A stretch of 64,000 bases of DNA from Methylobacterium nodulans ORS 2060 (GCF_000022085.1 NC_011894.1:124001-188000); one strand, 5' to 3'. Shown: positions 1 through 9,455, counted from the first letter of the stretch. Notes: generated by a model from the sequence alone, not told the origin. Translations and numbers: made by a program.

Positions 1-939
1 GCCGATGCGGTCGGCGAGCTTCGCCCAGAGCGGGATCGCCGCGAGCGCCACCACATTCGCCAGGATGAGGACGAGCAGGGTCGTGGGCTGCGAGATCTTC
101 ACCTCACGCACCGCATAGGCGAGCACGTAGTTCGCGCCGATCGTGCTGACCACCGAGACGAGCGCCGCGAAGATGACCCGCAGCAGATCCGCCGATTGCG
201 TGCGGAACAGGGTCACCACCGGCAGCGCGGCCTCCTTGTGCTGCGCCTTCTCCTCCTCGAAGACAGGCGTCTCCGGCAGGCTGCGGCGCACCCAGAAGCC
301 CACCGCGACCACGAGGGCGCTGAGGAAGAAGGGAATGCGCCAGCCCCAGGACAGCAGCTGCTCCTCCGGCAGGGCGGTGATGGGAAGGAATACGAGATTG
401 GCGAGGATCAGGCCGGCCTGGGTGCCGCTGAGCGTGAAGCTCGTAAAGAAGGCGCGCTGATCCGCGGGCGCGTGTTCGAGCGTCATCGAGTTGGCGCCGG
501 CCTGCTCGCCCGCCGCCGAGATGCCCTGCATGAAGCGGGCGAGGACGAGGAGCGTCGGCGCGAGCAGCCCGGCCTGCGCATAGGTCGGCAGGCAGCCGAT
601 GATGAAGGTGGAGAAGCCCATCAGCAGGAGCGTGAAGGTGAGCACCCGCTTGCGGCCGAACCGGTCGCCGATATGGCCGAGGCCGATCGCCCCGAAGGGC
701 CGCGCGATATAGGCGACGCCGAAAGTCGCGAAGGACAGCATCAGGGCCGCCTGCGGATTGTCCGGCGAGAAGAACAGTTTTGGGAAGATCAGCGAGGCGG
801 CCGCCCCGTAGATGAAGAAGTCGTAGTACTCGACGGCGCTGCCGATCCAGCTCGCGAGCGCGGCCTTGCGCGGCGCCGCGGTGGCGGCAGGGGGGATGGC
901 GGGTGCGATGGCACCGGCCTCAACGGCGTGGACGGACAT
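1..939 (-). CDS. MHS-family MFS transporter, 3' end outside window
   Basis: Inner-membrane proton symporter of the metabolite:H+ (MHS) branch of the major facilitator superfamily, the branch that includes ShiA and KgtP. 313 codons are visible, from ATG at 939 to the window edge, and the frame stays open. After a short Ala/Pro N-terminus it reads ASWIGSAVEYYDFFIYG, the MHS helix-1 signature, then GHIGDRFGRKRVL, the loop 2-3 motif. Later come SAAGEQAGANSMTLEHAP and ESLPETPVF-like loop sequence. It lies 32 bp downstream of a shikimate/quinate dehydrogenase on the same strand and resembles the transporter at 4363-5769, so quinate or shikimate uptake is the likely role. Substrate is inferred from context only. 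Confidence 0.85.
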   Translation of the reverse strand, partial: MSVHAVEAGAIAPAIPPAATAAPRKAALASWIGSAVEYYDFFIYGAAASLIFPKLFFSPDNPQAALMLSFATFGVAYIARPFGAIGLGHIGDRFGRKRVLTFTLLLMGFSTFIIGCLPTYAQAGLLAPTLLVLARFMQGISAAGEQAGANSMTLEHAPADQRAFFTSFTLSGTQAGLILANLVFLPITALPEEQLLSWGWRIPFFLSALVVAVGFWVRRSLPETPVFEEEKAQHKEAALPVVTLFRTQSADLLRVIFAALVSVVSTIGANYVLAYAVREVKISQPTTLLVLILANVVALAAIPLWAKLADRIG

Positions 940-971
940 GAAGTTTCCTCTCAAGCGTGGGGGGCGTCTTG

Positions 972-1847
972 TCAGGCGGCCGTCTTCGCGGCCTTGTCGC
1001 CGAGTTCGGCGAAGTGGCGCAGCATCCGCGCCGGATCGGGCTCGCGCCCAGTGAAGAGCCGGAAGGCCTCGACGGCCTGGAACACCGCCATGCCGCCGCC
1101 ATCGAGAGTGCGGCAGCCGAGGCCGCGCGCGACGCGCAGCAGCTCGGTCTCGATGGGGAAATAGACGATCTCGGCGACCCAGAGCGCGGGGCGCAGCAGC
1201 TCGGCGGGCAGCGGCAGCCCCGGATGGGCCGCCATGCCGGTCGGCGTGCAATGGGCGAGGCCGTCGGCCTGCGCCATGTCGGCGGCGAGGTCGGTCGAGG
1301 CCCGGGCGCGTCCCGCGCCGAAGCGTCCGCACAGCCCCTCGGCGACCTGCTCCGCCCGGGTGGGATCCACGTCCGCAATGGCGAGATCCTGAACGCCGAG
1401 CGTCAGCAGCGCGTGCGCGACCGCGGCCCCGGCCCCGCCCGCTCCGAGCTGGACGACGCGGCCGAGCGCGGCGCCCGGCAGGTTGCGCCGGAAGCTCTCG
1501 GCGAAGCCCCACCAATCGGTGTTGTGGCCGACCCGCCTGCCCTCCCGCAGCACCACCGTGTTGACAGCCCCGAGGGCCGCCGCGTCGGGCGAGAGCGCGT
1601 CGAGATGGGGGATCACCGCCTGCTTGCAGGGATGCGTGATGTTGAGGCCGGCAAAGCCCATGCGCTCGGCGGCGGTGAGCAGCTCCGGCAGCGCCTCCGG
1701 GCCGAGGCCGAGCCGCTCCAGATCGATCGTCTGATAGAGGACGCGCAGGCCCTGGGCATCGCCCTCGTGCTCGTGCATCGGGGGAGTGCGGGAGGCCTGG
1801 ATGCCGGTGCCGATGAGGCCGAGGAGGATGCGGGACGGAGCGCTCAC
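972..1847 (-). CDS. quinate/shikimate dehydrogenase (QsuD-like AroE family)
   Basis: NAD(P)-dependent oxidoreductase of the shikimate dehydrogenase family, predicted to oxidise quinate or shikimate. 291 aa from GTG at 1847, chosen because GGGAGG sits 6 nt upstream; an in-frame ATG at 1877 has no such site. The N-terminal substrate domain has SRTPPMHE, where biosynthetic AroE has SxSxSPxMHN, then NITHPCKQ with the catalytic Lys and NTDWWGF with the catalytic Asp. A Rossmann domain follows with LGAGGAGAAVAHAL. The SRT form is what I recall from Corynebacterium QsuD, a catabolic enzyme. It is probably co-transcribed with the MHS transporter downstream and is divergent from the LysR gene. Confidence 0.87.
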   Translation of the reverse strand: MSAPSRILLGLIGTGIQASRTPPMHEHEGDAQGLRVLYQTIDLERLGLGPEALPELLTAAERMGFAGLNITHPCKQAVIPHLDALSPDAAALGAVNTVVLREGRRVGHNTDWWGFAESFRRNLPGAALGRVVQLGAGGAGAAVAHALLTLGVQDLAIADVDPTRAEQVAEGLCGRFGAGRARASTDLAADMAQADGLAHCTPTGMAAHPGLPLPAELLRPALWVAEIVYFPIETELLRVARGLGCRTLDGGGMAVFQAVEAFRLFTGREPDPARMLRHFAELGDKAAKTAA

Positions 1848-2250
1848 GGCCGCCCTCCCGTCAGCGTGGCCCGGCACGGCCGGACGGTTCTCGACCCTTG
1901 ATGCGTCATGGCGACCTCGGCGTTTCCTCGAATCGGGCGGCTCGCCCCTTGCTTGTCCTCGAAATTAACGAACTGGTACGTTCACGTCAATCCCGTCCCG
2001 GAACGCCGGAGCCGCCCCCCTCTCATCACGTCCGGACCGTGCAGGACCGTCGTGCTGGAGAAGACCGCTGCCCCTGGCCCGGACCGTCACCATGTCATCG
2101 GTTGCGACGCGGATGGATGATCCCACCCGGCCGAGGAGCCCTGGAGCAGGGTCCGCGGTGGAATGGATCCTGCTCTAGGTTTTTGATTTTGCCGCATTTT
2201 CTGCGACGAACCGGCATCCACTTCGTCGGAAATTGCTCTAGAGGCATCCC
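1848..2250. other. divergent intergenic region with a rhizobial-type intergenic repeat
   Basis: This 403-bp gap separates the divergent dehydrogenase and LysR genes and should hold both promoters, but I cannot assign specific boxes. Positions about 2172-2237 hold a copy of an interspersed repeat (tttttgattttgccgcat through the gctctag end) that recurs at about 25621-25680. It ends only about 14 bp before the LysR start, so it lies in that gene's leader. Confidence 0.5.
2172..2237 (+). repeat. interspersed palindromic repeat, copy 1
   Basis: The sequence has a T-rich start, cattttctgcgacgaaccgg, then catccacttcgtcgg and gctctag. Segments cgacgaa and ttcgtcg are inverted, so it can fold as a hairpin. 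The copy near 25621 has the same order with ttttctccgccgaaccggtg and ccacttcggcg; there the arm pair is changed to cgccgaa/ttcggcg on both sides. The element resembles an abundant intergenic repeat of Rhizobiales, from memory. Confidence 0.6.
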
Positions 2251-3201
2251 ATGCTGACGCTACGCCAAATCGAGGTGGCCCGGGCCGTGATGGTGACGGG
2301 AACGCTGGCGGGAGCCGCCCGGCTCCTCAACGTCTCGGCGCCGGGCATCAGCCGCCTCATGAAATATACCGAGACCTCCCTCGGCATTCGGCTGTTCGAC
2401 CGCCGTGGCGGCCGCATGGTGCCATCCGAGCAGGCGCGGGCCGTGTTCGAACAGATCAATGCGGTCTTCGACAAGGTCGAGGATCTCCGCTACGTCGTGG
2501 AGCGCACGCGGAGCGGCGCCGCTCAGGAACTCCTGATCGGCTCGGTGCCATCGATCTCCCACGTCATGGTGCCGCGGGCGATCGAGCGCGTTCGCGCCAA
2601 GTATCCGCAGCTCCTCATCGACATCAACATCCTGAAGATCGAGGAGGCCATCGACTATCTCCTCCTCGGCAAGGGCGAGGTTGTCGCGATGAGCTATCGC
2701 CTCGAACACCCGGCCCTGATCTTCGAGCCACTCGCGAGCGGCAACCTGTACTGCATCGTGCCGGAACATCACGCGCTCGCGGCCCATGAGTCGATCTCGG
2801 CGCGCGAGATCGTGAAGCATCCGCTCATCGGAATCGACCCGAATGATCCGTATGGGCGCATCATGTCGGACATCTTCCGCGCGCGCGATCTCGCCTACGA
2901 GATCACCATCCGGGCGCGGTTCGGCTCGACCGTCTGCTCTCTCGTGAAGGCCGGCCTCGGCATCGCCGTCATCGATCAGTTCACCATCGCCGACGGCGCC
3001 TTTCCGGGCATTCGCGTCCTGCGCATCGAGGAGCCGACCCGCTTCCAGACCTGGATCGCCCGCAAGGCCGGCAGCACGCTCAGCCTGTTTGCCGAGAGCT
3101 TCGTCAAGGACCTTCGGCAGGAGATGACGCGGCAGGCCGATATGTCCCCCAGGGCGGTGGCCCGGCGGGCTGAGCGCATTTCCGGACAAATCATAACATG
3201 A
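2251..3201 (+). CDS. LysR-family transcriptional regulator
   Basis: DNA-binding regulator, 316 aa, full family length. Residues 1-60 form the winged helix (MLTLRQIEVARAVMVTGTLA, then AARLLNVSAPGISRLMKYTE). Residues about 90-295 form the periplasmic-binding-like inducer domain. It sits between the two shikimate/quinate dehydrogenases, divergent from one and co-directional with the other. It therefore most likely controls this catabolic island in response to quinate, shikimate or dehydroshikimate. Target and ligand are inferred from position. The ATG at 2251 starts directly with the conserved HTH, so no downstream start is plausible. Confidence 0.88.
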   Translation: MLTLRQIEVARAVMVTGTLAGAARLLNVSAPGISRLMKYTETSLGIRLFDRRGGRMVPSEQARAVFEQINAVFDKVEDLRYVVERTRSGAAQELLIGSVPSISHVMVPRAIERVRAKYPQLLIDINILKIEEAIDYLLLGKGEVVAMSYRLEHPALIFEPLASGNLYCIVPEHHALAAHESISAREIVKHPLIGIDPNDPYGRIMSDIFRARDLAYEITIRARFGSTVCSLVKAGLGIAVIDQFTIADGAFPGIRVLRIEEPTRFQTWIARKAGSTLSLFAESFVKDLRQEMTRQADMSPRAVARRAERISGQIIT

Positions 3202-3328
3202 TGTTACGTTCGACGCCGGAATTGGTATTCGGACAACGGGGTCAGGAGCGCTAGGAATCATGGTCGCGGGGCTCGTCCGACGCGAGCGTGCCGCAATCCG
3301 ACGTCACCTTGCCCAAGGCGCCCGTCTC

Positions 3329-4219
3329 ATGGCCCCGGTACAGCAGCAGCGCTTCCTGCTCGGATTGATCGGGTCACCGATCAAGCATTCGGCCTCGCCG
3401 GCGATGCACGAGGCGGCGGCGCGCGCCCTCGGCATGCGGGCGCATTACCAGCTCATCGACGTCGCCGGAGCGGGCCCGGCGCTGCTCCGCACGCTCCTCG
3501 ACGGGCTGCGCCTGATCGGGTTCGCGGGCGCGAACGTCACCTTTCCCTACAAGGAGGCGGTGGTTCCGCTCCTCGACGATCTGTCCGAGGGCGCGCGGGC
3601 GGTGGGCGCCGTGAACACGATCGTGGTCGAGGACGGCCGTCTCGTCGGCCACAACACCGATGCCAGCGGCTTTGCCCGCGCCCTGACGCAGAGGTTCGGA
3701 CCGGCTCCGCGCGGCCCCGTCGCGCTGATCGGCGCCGGCGGCGTCGGGAAGGCCATCGCGGTGGCGCTCAGCGGGTTCCCCGGGCTTGAGATCCGCCTCG
3801 TCGATCGCGATCCGGCCAAGGCCGCCTCCCTCGCCGCCGCGCTCGCACCCCGCGCGGCTTTGCGCGTCTGCGGAACGGTCGAGCAGGCGCTCGACGGTGC
3901 GGGCGGCCTCGTCAACGGGACGCCGGTCGGGATGCTGCCGAACCGCGGCAGTCCGGTTCCGCCGCACCTCCTCCGGCCCGAGATCTGGGTCGCGGACGCG
4001 GTGTATTCGCCGCTGTGGACGCCGCTCCTCCGGGAGGCGGCGCGCCTGGGCGCCCCGACCATGACCGGACGCGATCTCGCCATCCACCAGGCGGTCGACG
4101 CGTTCCGGCTGTTCACGGGCGTGGACGCACCCGAGACCGCGATGGCGCAGGCCTTCGACGCCGCGATTGCGGCCCATGCGGAGGAAGGCAGCCCCCCGCC
4201 GCCGCGGAGCGACGGATGA
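3329..4219 (+). CDS. aroE: shikimate dehydrogenase (AroE family)
   Basis: Oxidoreductase interconverting shikimate and 3-dehydroshikimate, and possibly quinate and dehydroquinate. 296 aa from ATG at 3329; the frame is open upstream to 3260, but homology starts at LLGLIGSPIKHSASPAMHEA. Substrate-domain motifs are NVTFPYKE with the catalytic Lys and NTDASGFAR with the catalytic Asp. A Rossmann fold follows with LIGAGGVGKAIAVALSG, and the C-terminal helix carries QAVDAFRLFTG. It lies between the LysR regulator and an MHS transporter on the same strand. With the paralogue at 972-1847 this gives two dehydrogenases in one catabolic cluster, so it may not be the biosynthetic AroE. Confidence 0.88.
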   Translation: MAPVQQQRFLLGLIGSPIKHSASPAMHEAAARALGMRAHYQLIDVAGAGPALLRTLLDGLRLIGFAGANVTFPYKEAVVPLLDDLSEGARAVGAVNTIVVEDGRLVGHNTDASGFARALTQRFGPAPRGPVALIGAGGVGKAIAVALSGFPGLEIRLVDRDPAKAASLAAALAPRAALRVCGTVEQALDGAGGLVNGTPVGMLPNRGSPVPPHLLRPEIWVADAVYSPLWTPLLREAARLGAPTMTGRDLAIHQAVDAFRLFTGVDAPETAMAQAFDAAIAAHAEEGSPPPPRSDG

Positions 4220-4362
4220 GCATCGCGGCGCGACGGGCCGGACGGCGGCCGGTCCGGCATCGGCGTCCGGCCTGAAGAGCGCGCCGCAGCTCCAGAAACG
4301 GGCAGGCCGATGCCCGATCGAACGAAAAAACCGCTCGGCAGAGCACAGGAGAGGAAACGACC

Positions 4363-5769
4363 ATGAGCAACGCAGAAACGCATCCAGATTCACACAGACG
4401 GCAGCAATCCAAGAAGGCTGCAGCGAGCGGCTGGATCGGATCTGCGCTCGAATACTACGATTTCTTCATCTACGCGACGGCAGCCTCGCTAATTTTCCCG
4501 CAAATCTTCTTTCCGGCGGCCAATCCCATGGTGGCCATCGTGGCGTCGCTGGCGACCTACGGCGTCGGCTATGTCAGCCGGCCGATCGGCGCCTTCGTCC
4601 TGGGGCACTGGGGCGACACCCATGGCCGCAAGTACGTGCTGATCCTGTGCATGTTCCTGATGGGCTTCTCGACCATCGCGGTCGGCCTGCTGCCGACCTA
4701 CGAGCAGGTCGGGATCCTCGCGCCGATCCTGCTCGTGGTCCTGCGGCTGATCCAGGGCTTCGCGGTGGCCGGCGAGATCTCGGGCGCGAGCTCGATGATC
4801 CTGGAGCACGCCCCGTTCGGGCGGCGCGGCTTCTACGCGAGCTTCACGCTGCAGGGCGTCCAGGCCGGCCAGATCCTTGCCGCCGCCGTGTTCCTTCCCC
4901 TCGCCCACTACATGCCGGCCGAGGCGTTCAACACCTGGGGCTGGCGCATCCCGTTCCTGCTCAGCGTCGTGGTGATCATCGCGGGCTTCATCATCCGCCG
5001 GGAGGTCGAGGAGACGCCGGCCTTCGCCGAGGAGGGGGCGCATGGCGAGATCCCGCGCTCGCCGGTCGTCGAAGCCTTCCGGACGAGCTGGGCGGACATG
5101 CTGCGGGTCGTCTGCATGGCGCTGATGAACGTCATCCCGGTCGTCGCCACCATCTTCGGCGCCGCCTACGCCGTCCAGGCCGCCTACGGCATCGGGTTCG
5201 AGAAGGACGTCTATCTGTGGATCCCGGTGCTCGGAAACATCGTTGCGGTCCTCGTCATCCCGTATGTCGGCAACCTGTCGGACCGGATCGGCCGCCGACC
5301 GCCGATCATCATCGGGGCGATCGGCTCCGGGCTGCTCTCGTTCGGCTATCTCTACGCCATCAGCATTCACAACGTGCCGCTGGCGATCGCGATGTCGCTG
5401 CTGATGTGGGGCGTGGTGTATCAGGGCTATAATGCCGTCTATCCGAGCTTCTACCCCGAACTGTTCCCCACTCGGACCCGGGTCTCGGCGATGGCGATCT
5501 CGCAGAACCTCGGAACGGCGATCACCGCCATGCTGCCGGCCCTGTTCGCCGCGGTGGCGCCCCCCGGCTCGGCCAACATCCCGCTGACGGTCGGGGCGAT
5601 CACCCTGGCGATCACCGTGCTTGCCGCGCTCGCCGCCCTTTCGGCCCGGGAGACCTACCGCATCCGGATGAGCGACCTCGGACAGCCGGGTGCCGTTCCG
5701 GTCGGCAAGACGGAATACGATCGGCTGCGGGAGGAACTCGCATCGGGCGGACGGCTTGCCGGAGCGTGA
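4363..5769 (+). CDS. MHS-family MFS transporter, probable shikimate/quinate importer
   Basis: 12-helix inner-membrane proton symporter, 468 aa. It starts with a short polar N-terminus, then SGWIGSALEYYDFFIYATAA in helix 1, GHWGDTHGRKYVL in loop 2-3, AGEISGASSMILEHAP near helix 5, and SDRIGRRPPIIIG in the loop 8-9 repeat of the motif. The ATG follows GAGAGGAAA. It is 143 bp after aroE and 100 bp before the dehydroshikimate dehydratase gene. Uptake of quinate, shikimate or dehydroshikimate is inferred from the cluster. It is a paralogue of the partial transporter at 1-939, so the island carries two, perhaps with different substrates. Confidence 0.87.
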   Translation: MSNAETHPDSHRRQQSKKAAASGWIGSALEYYDFFIYATAASLIFPQIFFPAANPMVAIVASLATYGVGYVSRPIGAFVLGHWGDTHGRKYVLILCMFLMGFSTIAVGLLPTYEQVGILAPILLVVLRLIQGFAVAGEISGASSMILEHAPFGRRGFYASFTLQGVQAGQILAAAVFLPLAHYMPAEAFNTWGWRIPFLLSVVVIIAGFIIRREVEETPAFAEEGAHGEIPRSPVVEAFRTSWADMLRVVCMALMNVIPVVATIFGAAYAVQAAYGIGFEKDVYLWIPVLGNIVAVLVIPYVGNLSDRIGRRPPIIIGAIGSGLLSFGYLYAISIHNVPLAIAMSLLMWGVVYQGYNAVYPSFYPELFPTRTRVSAMAISQNLGTAITAMLPALFAAVAPPGSANIPLTVGAITLAITVLAALAALSARETYRIRMSDLGQPGAVPVGKTEYDRLREELASGGRLAGA

Positions 5770-5869
5770 CGGCGCGCGGCCTGCCACGGGGACGGGCATC
5801 GCGGTCGCGCGAGAACCGCGATGCCGATTTGTGACGGCGGTCGGGCACCGCCTCGAAGGAGACACGGGA

Positions 5870-7753
5870 ATGAGGCTTGCCATCGCGACCGTCTGCCTGA
5901 GCGGCACGCTCGGCGAGAAGCTGGAGGCGATCGCCGCCGCCGGCTTCACGCAGGTCGAGATCTTCGAGAACGACCTTCTGTCCTTCAGCGGCACGCCTCG
6001 CGACGTGCGCCGCATGGCCGAAGACCTCGGCCTCTCGGTCGCCGTCTACCAGCCGTTCCGCGATTTCGAGGGCATGCCCGAGCCGCAGCGGGCCAAGGTC
6101 TTCGCCCGCGCCGAGCGCAAGTTCGACACCATGCAGGAGCTCGGCTGCGACCTTTTGATGGTCTGCTCCAACGTCTCGCCCGACAGCCTCGGCGGCATCG
6201 ACCGGGCGGCCGCGGATTTCCGGGAGCTCGGCGAGCGGGCGCAGGCGCGCGGCTTCCGCGTGGGCTACGAGGCCTTGGCCTGGGGGCGGCACGTCAATGA
6301 TTACCGCGATGCCTGGGAGATCGTGCGCCGGGCCGACCATCCGGCGGTCGGCTTCGTGCTCGACAGCTTCCACGTGCTCGCCCGCGGCACCGATCTGAGT
6401 GCCATCCGGTCGATCCCGAAGGAGAAGATCGTCCTGGTGCAGATGGCCGACGCGCCGAAGCTCGCCATGGATTACCTGTCCTGGAGCCGCCACTACCGCT
6501 GCTTCCCCGGCCAGGGAGAGCTGCCGATCACCGCCTTCGCGGACGCGCTGGGGGCGACGGGCTTCGACGGCCTGATGTCGCTCGAGATCTTCAGCGACCG
6601 GTTCCGGGCCGGCTCGGCGCGCAGCGTCGCGGTCGACGGCCGCCGGTCCCTCCTCGTCATGCTCGACGACCTGCGCCGCCGCTCATCCGTGCCGAATCTC
6701 CCGGTGCTGCCGCCGCGCGCGGCTTGCGAGGGCGTCGAGTTCATCGAGTTCGCGATGGACGATGAGGCCGCCGCCTCCTTCGAGCGCATGCTCGGCGGGC
6801 TCGGCTTCGCCCGGACCGCCCGCCACCGCTCGAAATCCGTGACGCGCTGGAGCCAGGGCGGCATCAACCTCGTGGTCAACACTGAGAAGGAGGGATTCGC
6901 TCATTCCTTCCAGGTCACGCATGGCGCCTCGGTCTGCGCCGTCGCCCTGAAGGTCGACGATGCGCAGGCGGCGGTGGAGCGGGCCGTCGCGCTCCTCGAC
7001 GAGCCGTTCCGGCAGGCGGTCGCACCGGGCGAGCTCGACATCCCGGCGGTGCGTGGGGTCGGGGGCAGCCTCCTCTACTTCGTCGACCGCCGCAGCGGCC
7101 TCGACCGGCTGTGGAACGTCGATTTCGAGCCGGTCGCAACGGAACCGACCGGGGATGCGGGCCTCATCGCGGTCGATCACCTCTCGCAGAGCATGCGCCA
7201 CGAGGAGATGCTGACCTGGCTCCTGTTCTACACCGGGCTGTTCGACCTCGCGCAGCAGCCGGTGCAGGACGTGGTGGATCCCGGCGGCGTGGTGCAGAGC
7301 CAGGCCGTCGAGGCGCCCGGCGGGGCGTTGCGCCTCGTCCTCAACGCCTCGCAGAGCCGCCAGACGCTGTCGTCGCGCTTCCTCTCGGAAGCCTTCGGCG
7401 GAGGCGTGCAGCATGTGGCGCTCGCCACCGACGACATCTTCGCGACCGTCGAGGCGCTGCGGGCGAACGGTGTCGACCTCCTGCCGATCCCGGAGAACTA
7501 CTACGACGATCTCGAAGTCCGGACCGACCTGAGCGCGGAGACGATCGCGCGGCTGCGCGCCGGCAACATCCTCTACGACCGCGACGGACAGGCCGAGTTC
7601 TTCCAGGTCTATACGCGCAGCGTGCTCGAGGGCGGGTTCTTCTTCGAGATCGTCGAACGGCGTGACTATCGCGGCTACGGGGCCATCAACGCGCCGATCC
7701 GTCTTGCGGCGCAGACCCATCTCGCGCCACATCCGGCGCTCCCCACCCGTTAG
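5870..7753 (+). CDS. quiC: 3-dehydroshikimate dehydratase, QuiC-type fusion with HPPD-like domain
   Basis: Converts 3-dehydroshikimate to protocatechuate, the committed step of quinate/shikimate catabolism. 627 aa from ATG at 5870 preceded by AAGGAGA. The N-terminal half (1 to about 285) is a TIM barrel of the sugar-isomerase fold. Glu134 (GYEALAW), Asp165 (VLDSFHV), Gln191 (VLVQMAD) and Glu239 (MSLEIFSD) fall where QuiC1-type enzymes bind their divalent metal. The C-terminal half (about 290-620) is a pair of vicinal-oxygen-chelate modules like 4-hydroxyphenylpyruvate dioxygenase, with [17 protein letters not shown] and FFEIVER supplying the 2-His-1-Glu set. The role of that half is unclear in the family. 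aroQ follows by 23 bp. Confidence 0.92.
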   Translation: MRLAIATVCLSGTLGEKLEAIAAAGFTQVEIFENDLLSFSGTPRDVRRMAEDLGLSVAVYQPFRDFEGMPEPQRAKVFARAERKFDTMQELGCDLLMVCSNVSPDSLGGIDRAAADFRELGERAQARGFRVGYEALAWGRHVNDYRDAWEIVRRADHPAVGFVLDSFHVLARGTDLSAIRSIPKEKIVLVQMADAPKLAMDYLSWSRHYRCFPGQGELPITAFADALGATGFDGLMSLEIFSDRFRAGSARSVAVDGRRSLLVMLDDLRRRSSVPNLPVLPPRAACEGVEFIEFAMDDEAAASFERMLGGLGFARTARHRSKSVTRWSQGGINLVVNTEKEGFAHSFQVTHGASVCAVALKVDDAQAAVERAVALLDEPFRQAVAPGELDIPAVRGVGGSLLYFVDRRSGLDRLWNVDFEPVATEPTGDAGLIAVDHLSQSMRHEEMLTWLLFYTGLFDLAQQPVQDVVDPGGVVQSQAVEAPGGALRLVLNASQSRQTLSSRFLSEAFGGGVQHVALATDDIFATVEALRANGVDLLPIPENYYDDLEVRTDLSAETIARLRAGNILYDRDGQAEFFQVYTRSVLEGGFFFEIVERRDYRGYGAINAPIRLAAQTHLAPHPALPTR

Positions 7754-7776
7754 CCATCCGACTTAAGGACACGATC

Positions 7777-8202
7777 ATGCGCGACATCCACGTCCTCAAC
7801 GGCCCGAACCTGAACCTCCTCGGCATCCGGGAGCCCGGCATCTACGGCGCGCTCACCCTGGCCGATATCGAGCGGCGCCTGCGCGACCGGGCCGGCGCGC
7901 GCGCCGCTCTCACCTTCCGCCAGTCGAACCACGAGGGCGATCTCGTCACCTGGGTGCACGAGGCGGGCGCCGCGGGGGCGGGCGTGATCCTGAACGCAGG
8001 CGCCTACACGCATACGTCGGTGGCGCTGCGCGACGCCATATCGGGTGCCAAGGCGGAGGTCATCGAGGTCCACCTCTCGAACGTCCATGCCCGCGAGAGC
8101 TTCCGGCACCACTCCTATATCGCGCCGGTGGCGCGCGGCGTGATCGCGGGATTCGGGCCCCTCTCCTACGATCTCGCCCTCGAAGCGCTGCTCGCCGCCT
8201 AG
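7777..8202 (+). CDS. aroQ: type II 3-dehydroquinate dehydratase
   Basis: Dehydrates 3-dehydroquinate to 3-dehydroshikimate, linking quinate oxidation to the QuiC-type dehydratase encoded just upstream. 141 aa, normal for the dodecameric type II family. Visible motifs are [20 protein letters not shown] with the catalytic Arg and Tyr, NAGAYTHTS, and [20 protein letters not shown] with the catalytic His. The start follows a weak TTAAGGA. It is the last gene of the plus-strand catabolic run and is followed at once by a dispersed repeat copy. Confidence 0.95.
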   Translation: MRDIHVLNGPNLNLLGIREPGIYGALTLADIERRLRDRAGARAALTFRQSNHEGDLVTWVHEAGAAGAGVILNAGAYTHTSVALRDAISGAKAEVIEVHLSNVHARESFRHHSYIAPVARGVIAGFGPLSYDLALEALLAA

Positions 8203-8448
8203 ATCGAAACCCACCTGCGTGGAAGCCGCCCCGTTCCTCATGCTGAGGTGCAGGCGATCGAAGATCGCGCGGGCGGCCTCGAAACACACCTGACCGCGCA
8301 TCCAAGATCCGGGTGGCCGGGAGCACCGATCCGGGGTGCTTCGAGGGCCGGCTCGCGCCGGCCACCTCAGCATGAGGGCCGTTGGGGCTGCCATCGGGGG
8401 CCTTGTAGCCGGGTTCATCCGTCAGGGTCGGCGCAGCCGGTGGCGAAT
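8203..8448 (+). repeat. dispersed repeat family 1, copy A (full)
   Basis: Full copy of a repeat seen at least five times here. It opens with gcgtggaagccgcc, carries outer arms cctcatgctgaggtg (8236-8250) and cacctcagcatgagg (8363-8377) around a variable centre, and ends with ttcatccgtcagggtcggc and ccggtggc. Other copies lie at 35298, 39704, 42112 and 56752. Each arm is itself a small hairpin (cctca/tgagg). Confidence 0.85.
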
Positions 8449-8492
8449 GATCCCAACGGCCCGATGCGTCGGCATCCTGGGCCGTTGGGATC
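8449..8492. terminator. perfect hairpin closing repeat copy A and overlapping the mucR stop
   Basis: Arms gatcccaacggccc (8449-8462) and gggccgttgggatc (8479-8492) pair perfectly over 14 bp with a 16-nt loop. The right arm overlaps the stop codon of the MucR-like gene read on the minus strand. It may end transcription from either side, since aroQ and mucR converge here. There is no long T run. Confidence 0.6.
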
Positions 8493-8904
8493 ACTCGGCG
8501 TCGTCGCCTTCGGCGCGGGAGCCGAGCTTCCGGCCGAGGCTTCCGCGCTTGGCCAGTTCGGCCCGGTGCGCCGCATAGGACGGCGCGATCATCGGATAAT
8601 CGGGCGGCAGACCCCACTTCCGCCTGTATTGATCGGGCGTGAGACCCTTCGTGTGCAGATGACGGCCCAGGGTCTTATAGGGTTTTCCGTCTTCCAGGCT
8701 GACGATGTAGTCGGGCGTCACGGTCTGCTCGATCGGCACCGGCGGTTCGAGCGTCGCAGGCTGCGGTTTCTCCACCCGGTCGATGTCTTCGAGCGCCGAA
8801 TGAACCGATCTAATCAGATTCGGGAGATCATCAGCCCCAATACTATTGTTCATGATGTAGAGGGACACGATATCGGCCGTGATCAACGTGAGGTCGGAGG
8901 CCAT
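8491..8904 (-). CDS. mucR: MucR/Ros-family transcriptional regulator
   Basis: Zinc-finger-type DNA-binding or H-NS-like regulator of Alphaproteobacteria. 137 aa from ATG at 8904; the frame is open to 8997, but family proteins start as MASDLTLITADIVSLYIMNN does. The N-terminal part (1-55) is the oligomerisation region. The C-terminal part holds TPDYIVSLEDGKPYKTLGRH then LHTKGLTPDQYRRKWGLP, the Ros/MucR domain. The position that is Cys in Ros and most MucR (IVCLEDG) is Ser here, while the His positions remain. Some Mesorhizobium homologues also lack zinc ligands, so it may still bind DNA. Targets are unknown. Confidence 0.9.
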   Translation of the reverse strand: MASDLTLITADIVSLYIMNNSIGADDLPNLIRSVHSALEDIDRVEKPQPATLEPPVPIEQTVTPDYIVSLEDGKPYKTLGRHLHTKGLTPDQYRRKWGLPPDYPMIAPSYAAHRAELAKRGSLGRKLGSRAEGDDAE

Positions 8905-9455
8905 GGCCCGTGTCAGCCTGTACTTAGCCGATGATTTTCGTACATCACTGCGTACCCGCGGCGTCGACGATGTCAATCCCTGGTCGGGGAAGTGCATGAA
9001 ATTTCGTCGAGCAGTGTCGATCCGGCGCGGTCCGGTCTCCGCCGACCCCCCGATCCATGCGGTCCTATGGTCAAGGCGCAGCTTGCCGACGTGGAATGTA
9101 CAGGAATTTGCGTGCGGATGAGCTTAACTGAACTCAGCTCTTCCGATGTTGTTCGATTCGATGCCGACGATCACGGCGATGTTGATTCGATCCTGCCCGG
9201 CAGCAACGCGCGACACTGCGCTTGATCCGATGGTCTCACGCAAGGGGGCGACAAGATCCGAGGGGTCCGTCTTCGATCGGCAGCGCGCGATACACTGTGC
9301 CGAGGAATGATCTGATCACGACAGCGGCCGGAAGGATGGTCGATGCGTCGCGCGATTATCGATCCATTGCAGCCATTCGCTGAAAGCCGACGGGCCGCGG
9401 CGGCGGCGAGGCCGGCACGACCATGCCGGCTTCCTGGAACGGGGACGAACTTCTT
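8905..9455. other. 551-bp gene-poor region upstream of mucR
   Basis: This is less GC-rich than its surroundings and should contain the mucR promoter and leader. I see no convincing open frame with a ribosome site, no tRNA and no copy of the main repeats. A weak inverted pair gagct/agctc occurs near 9121-9142. MucR family genes are commonly autoregulated from such AT-richer upstream DNA; that is background knowledge and no site was identified. Confidence 0.4.

Noticed and set aside
4489..6015. Long minus-strand open frame opposite the MHS transporter.
   Set aside because: Low-complexity, charged translation with no motif; the plus-strand transporter is unambiguous.
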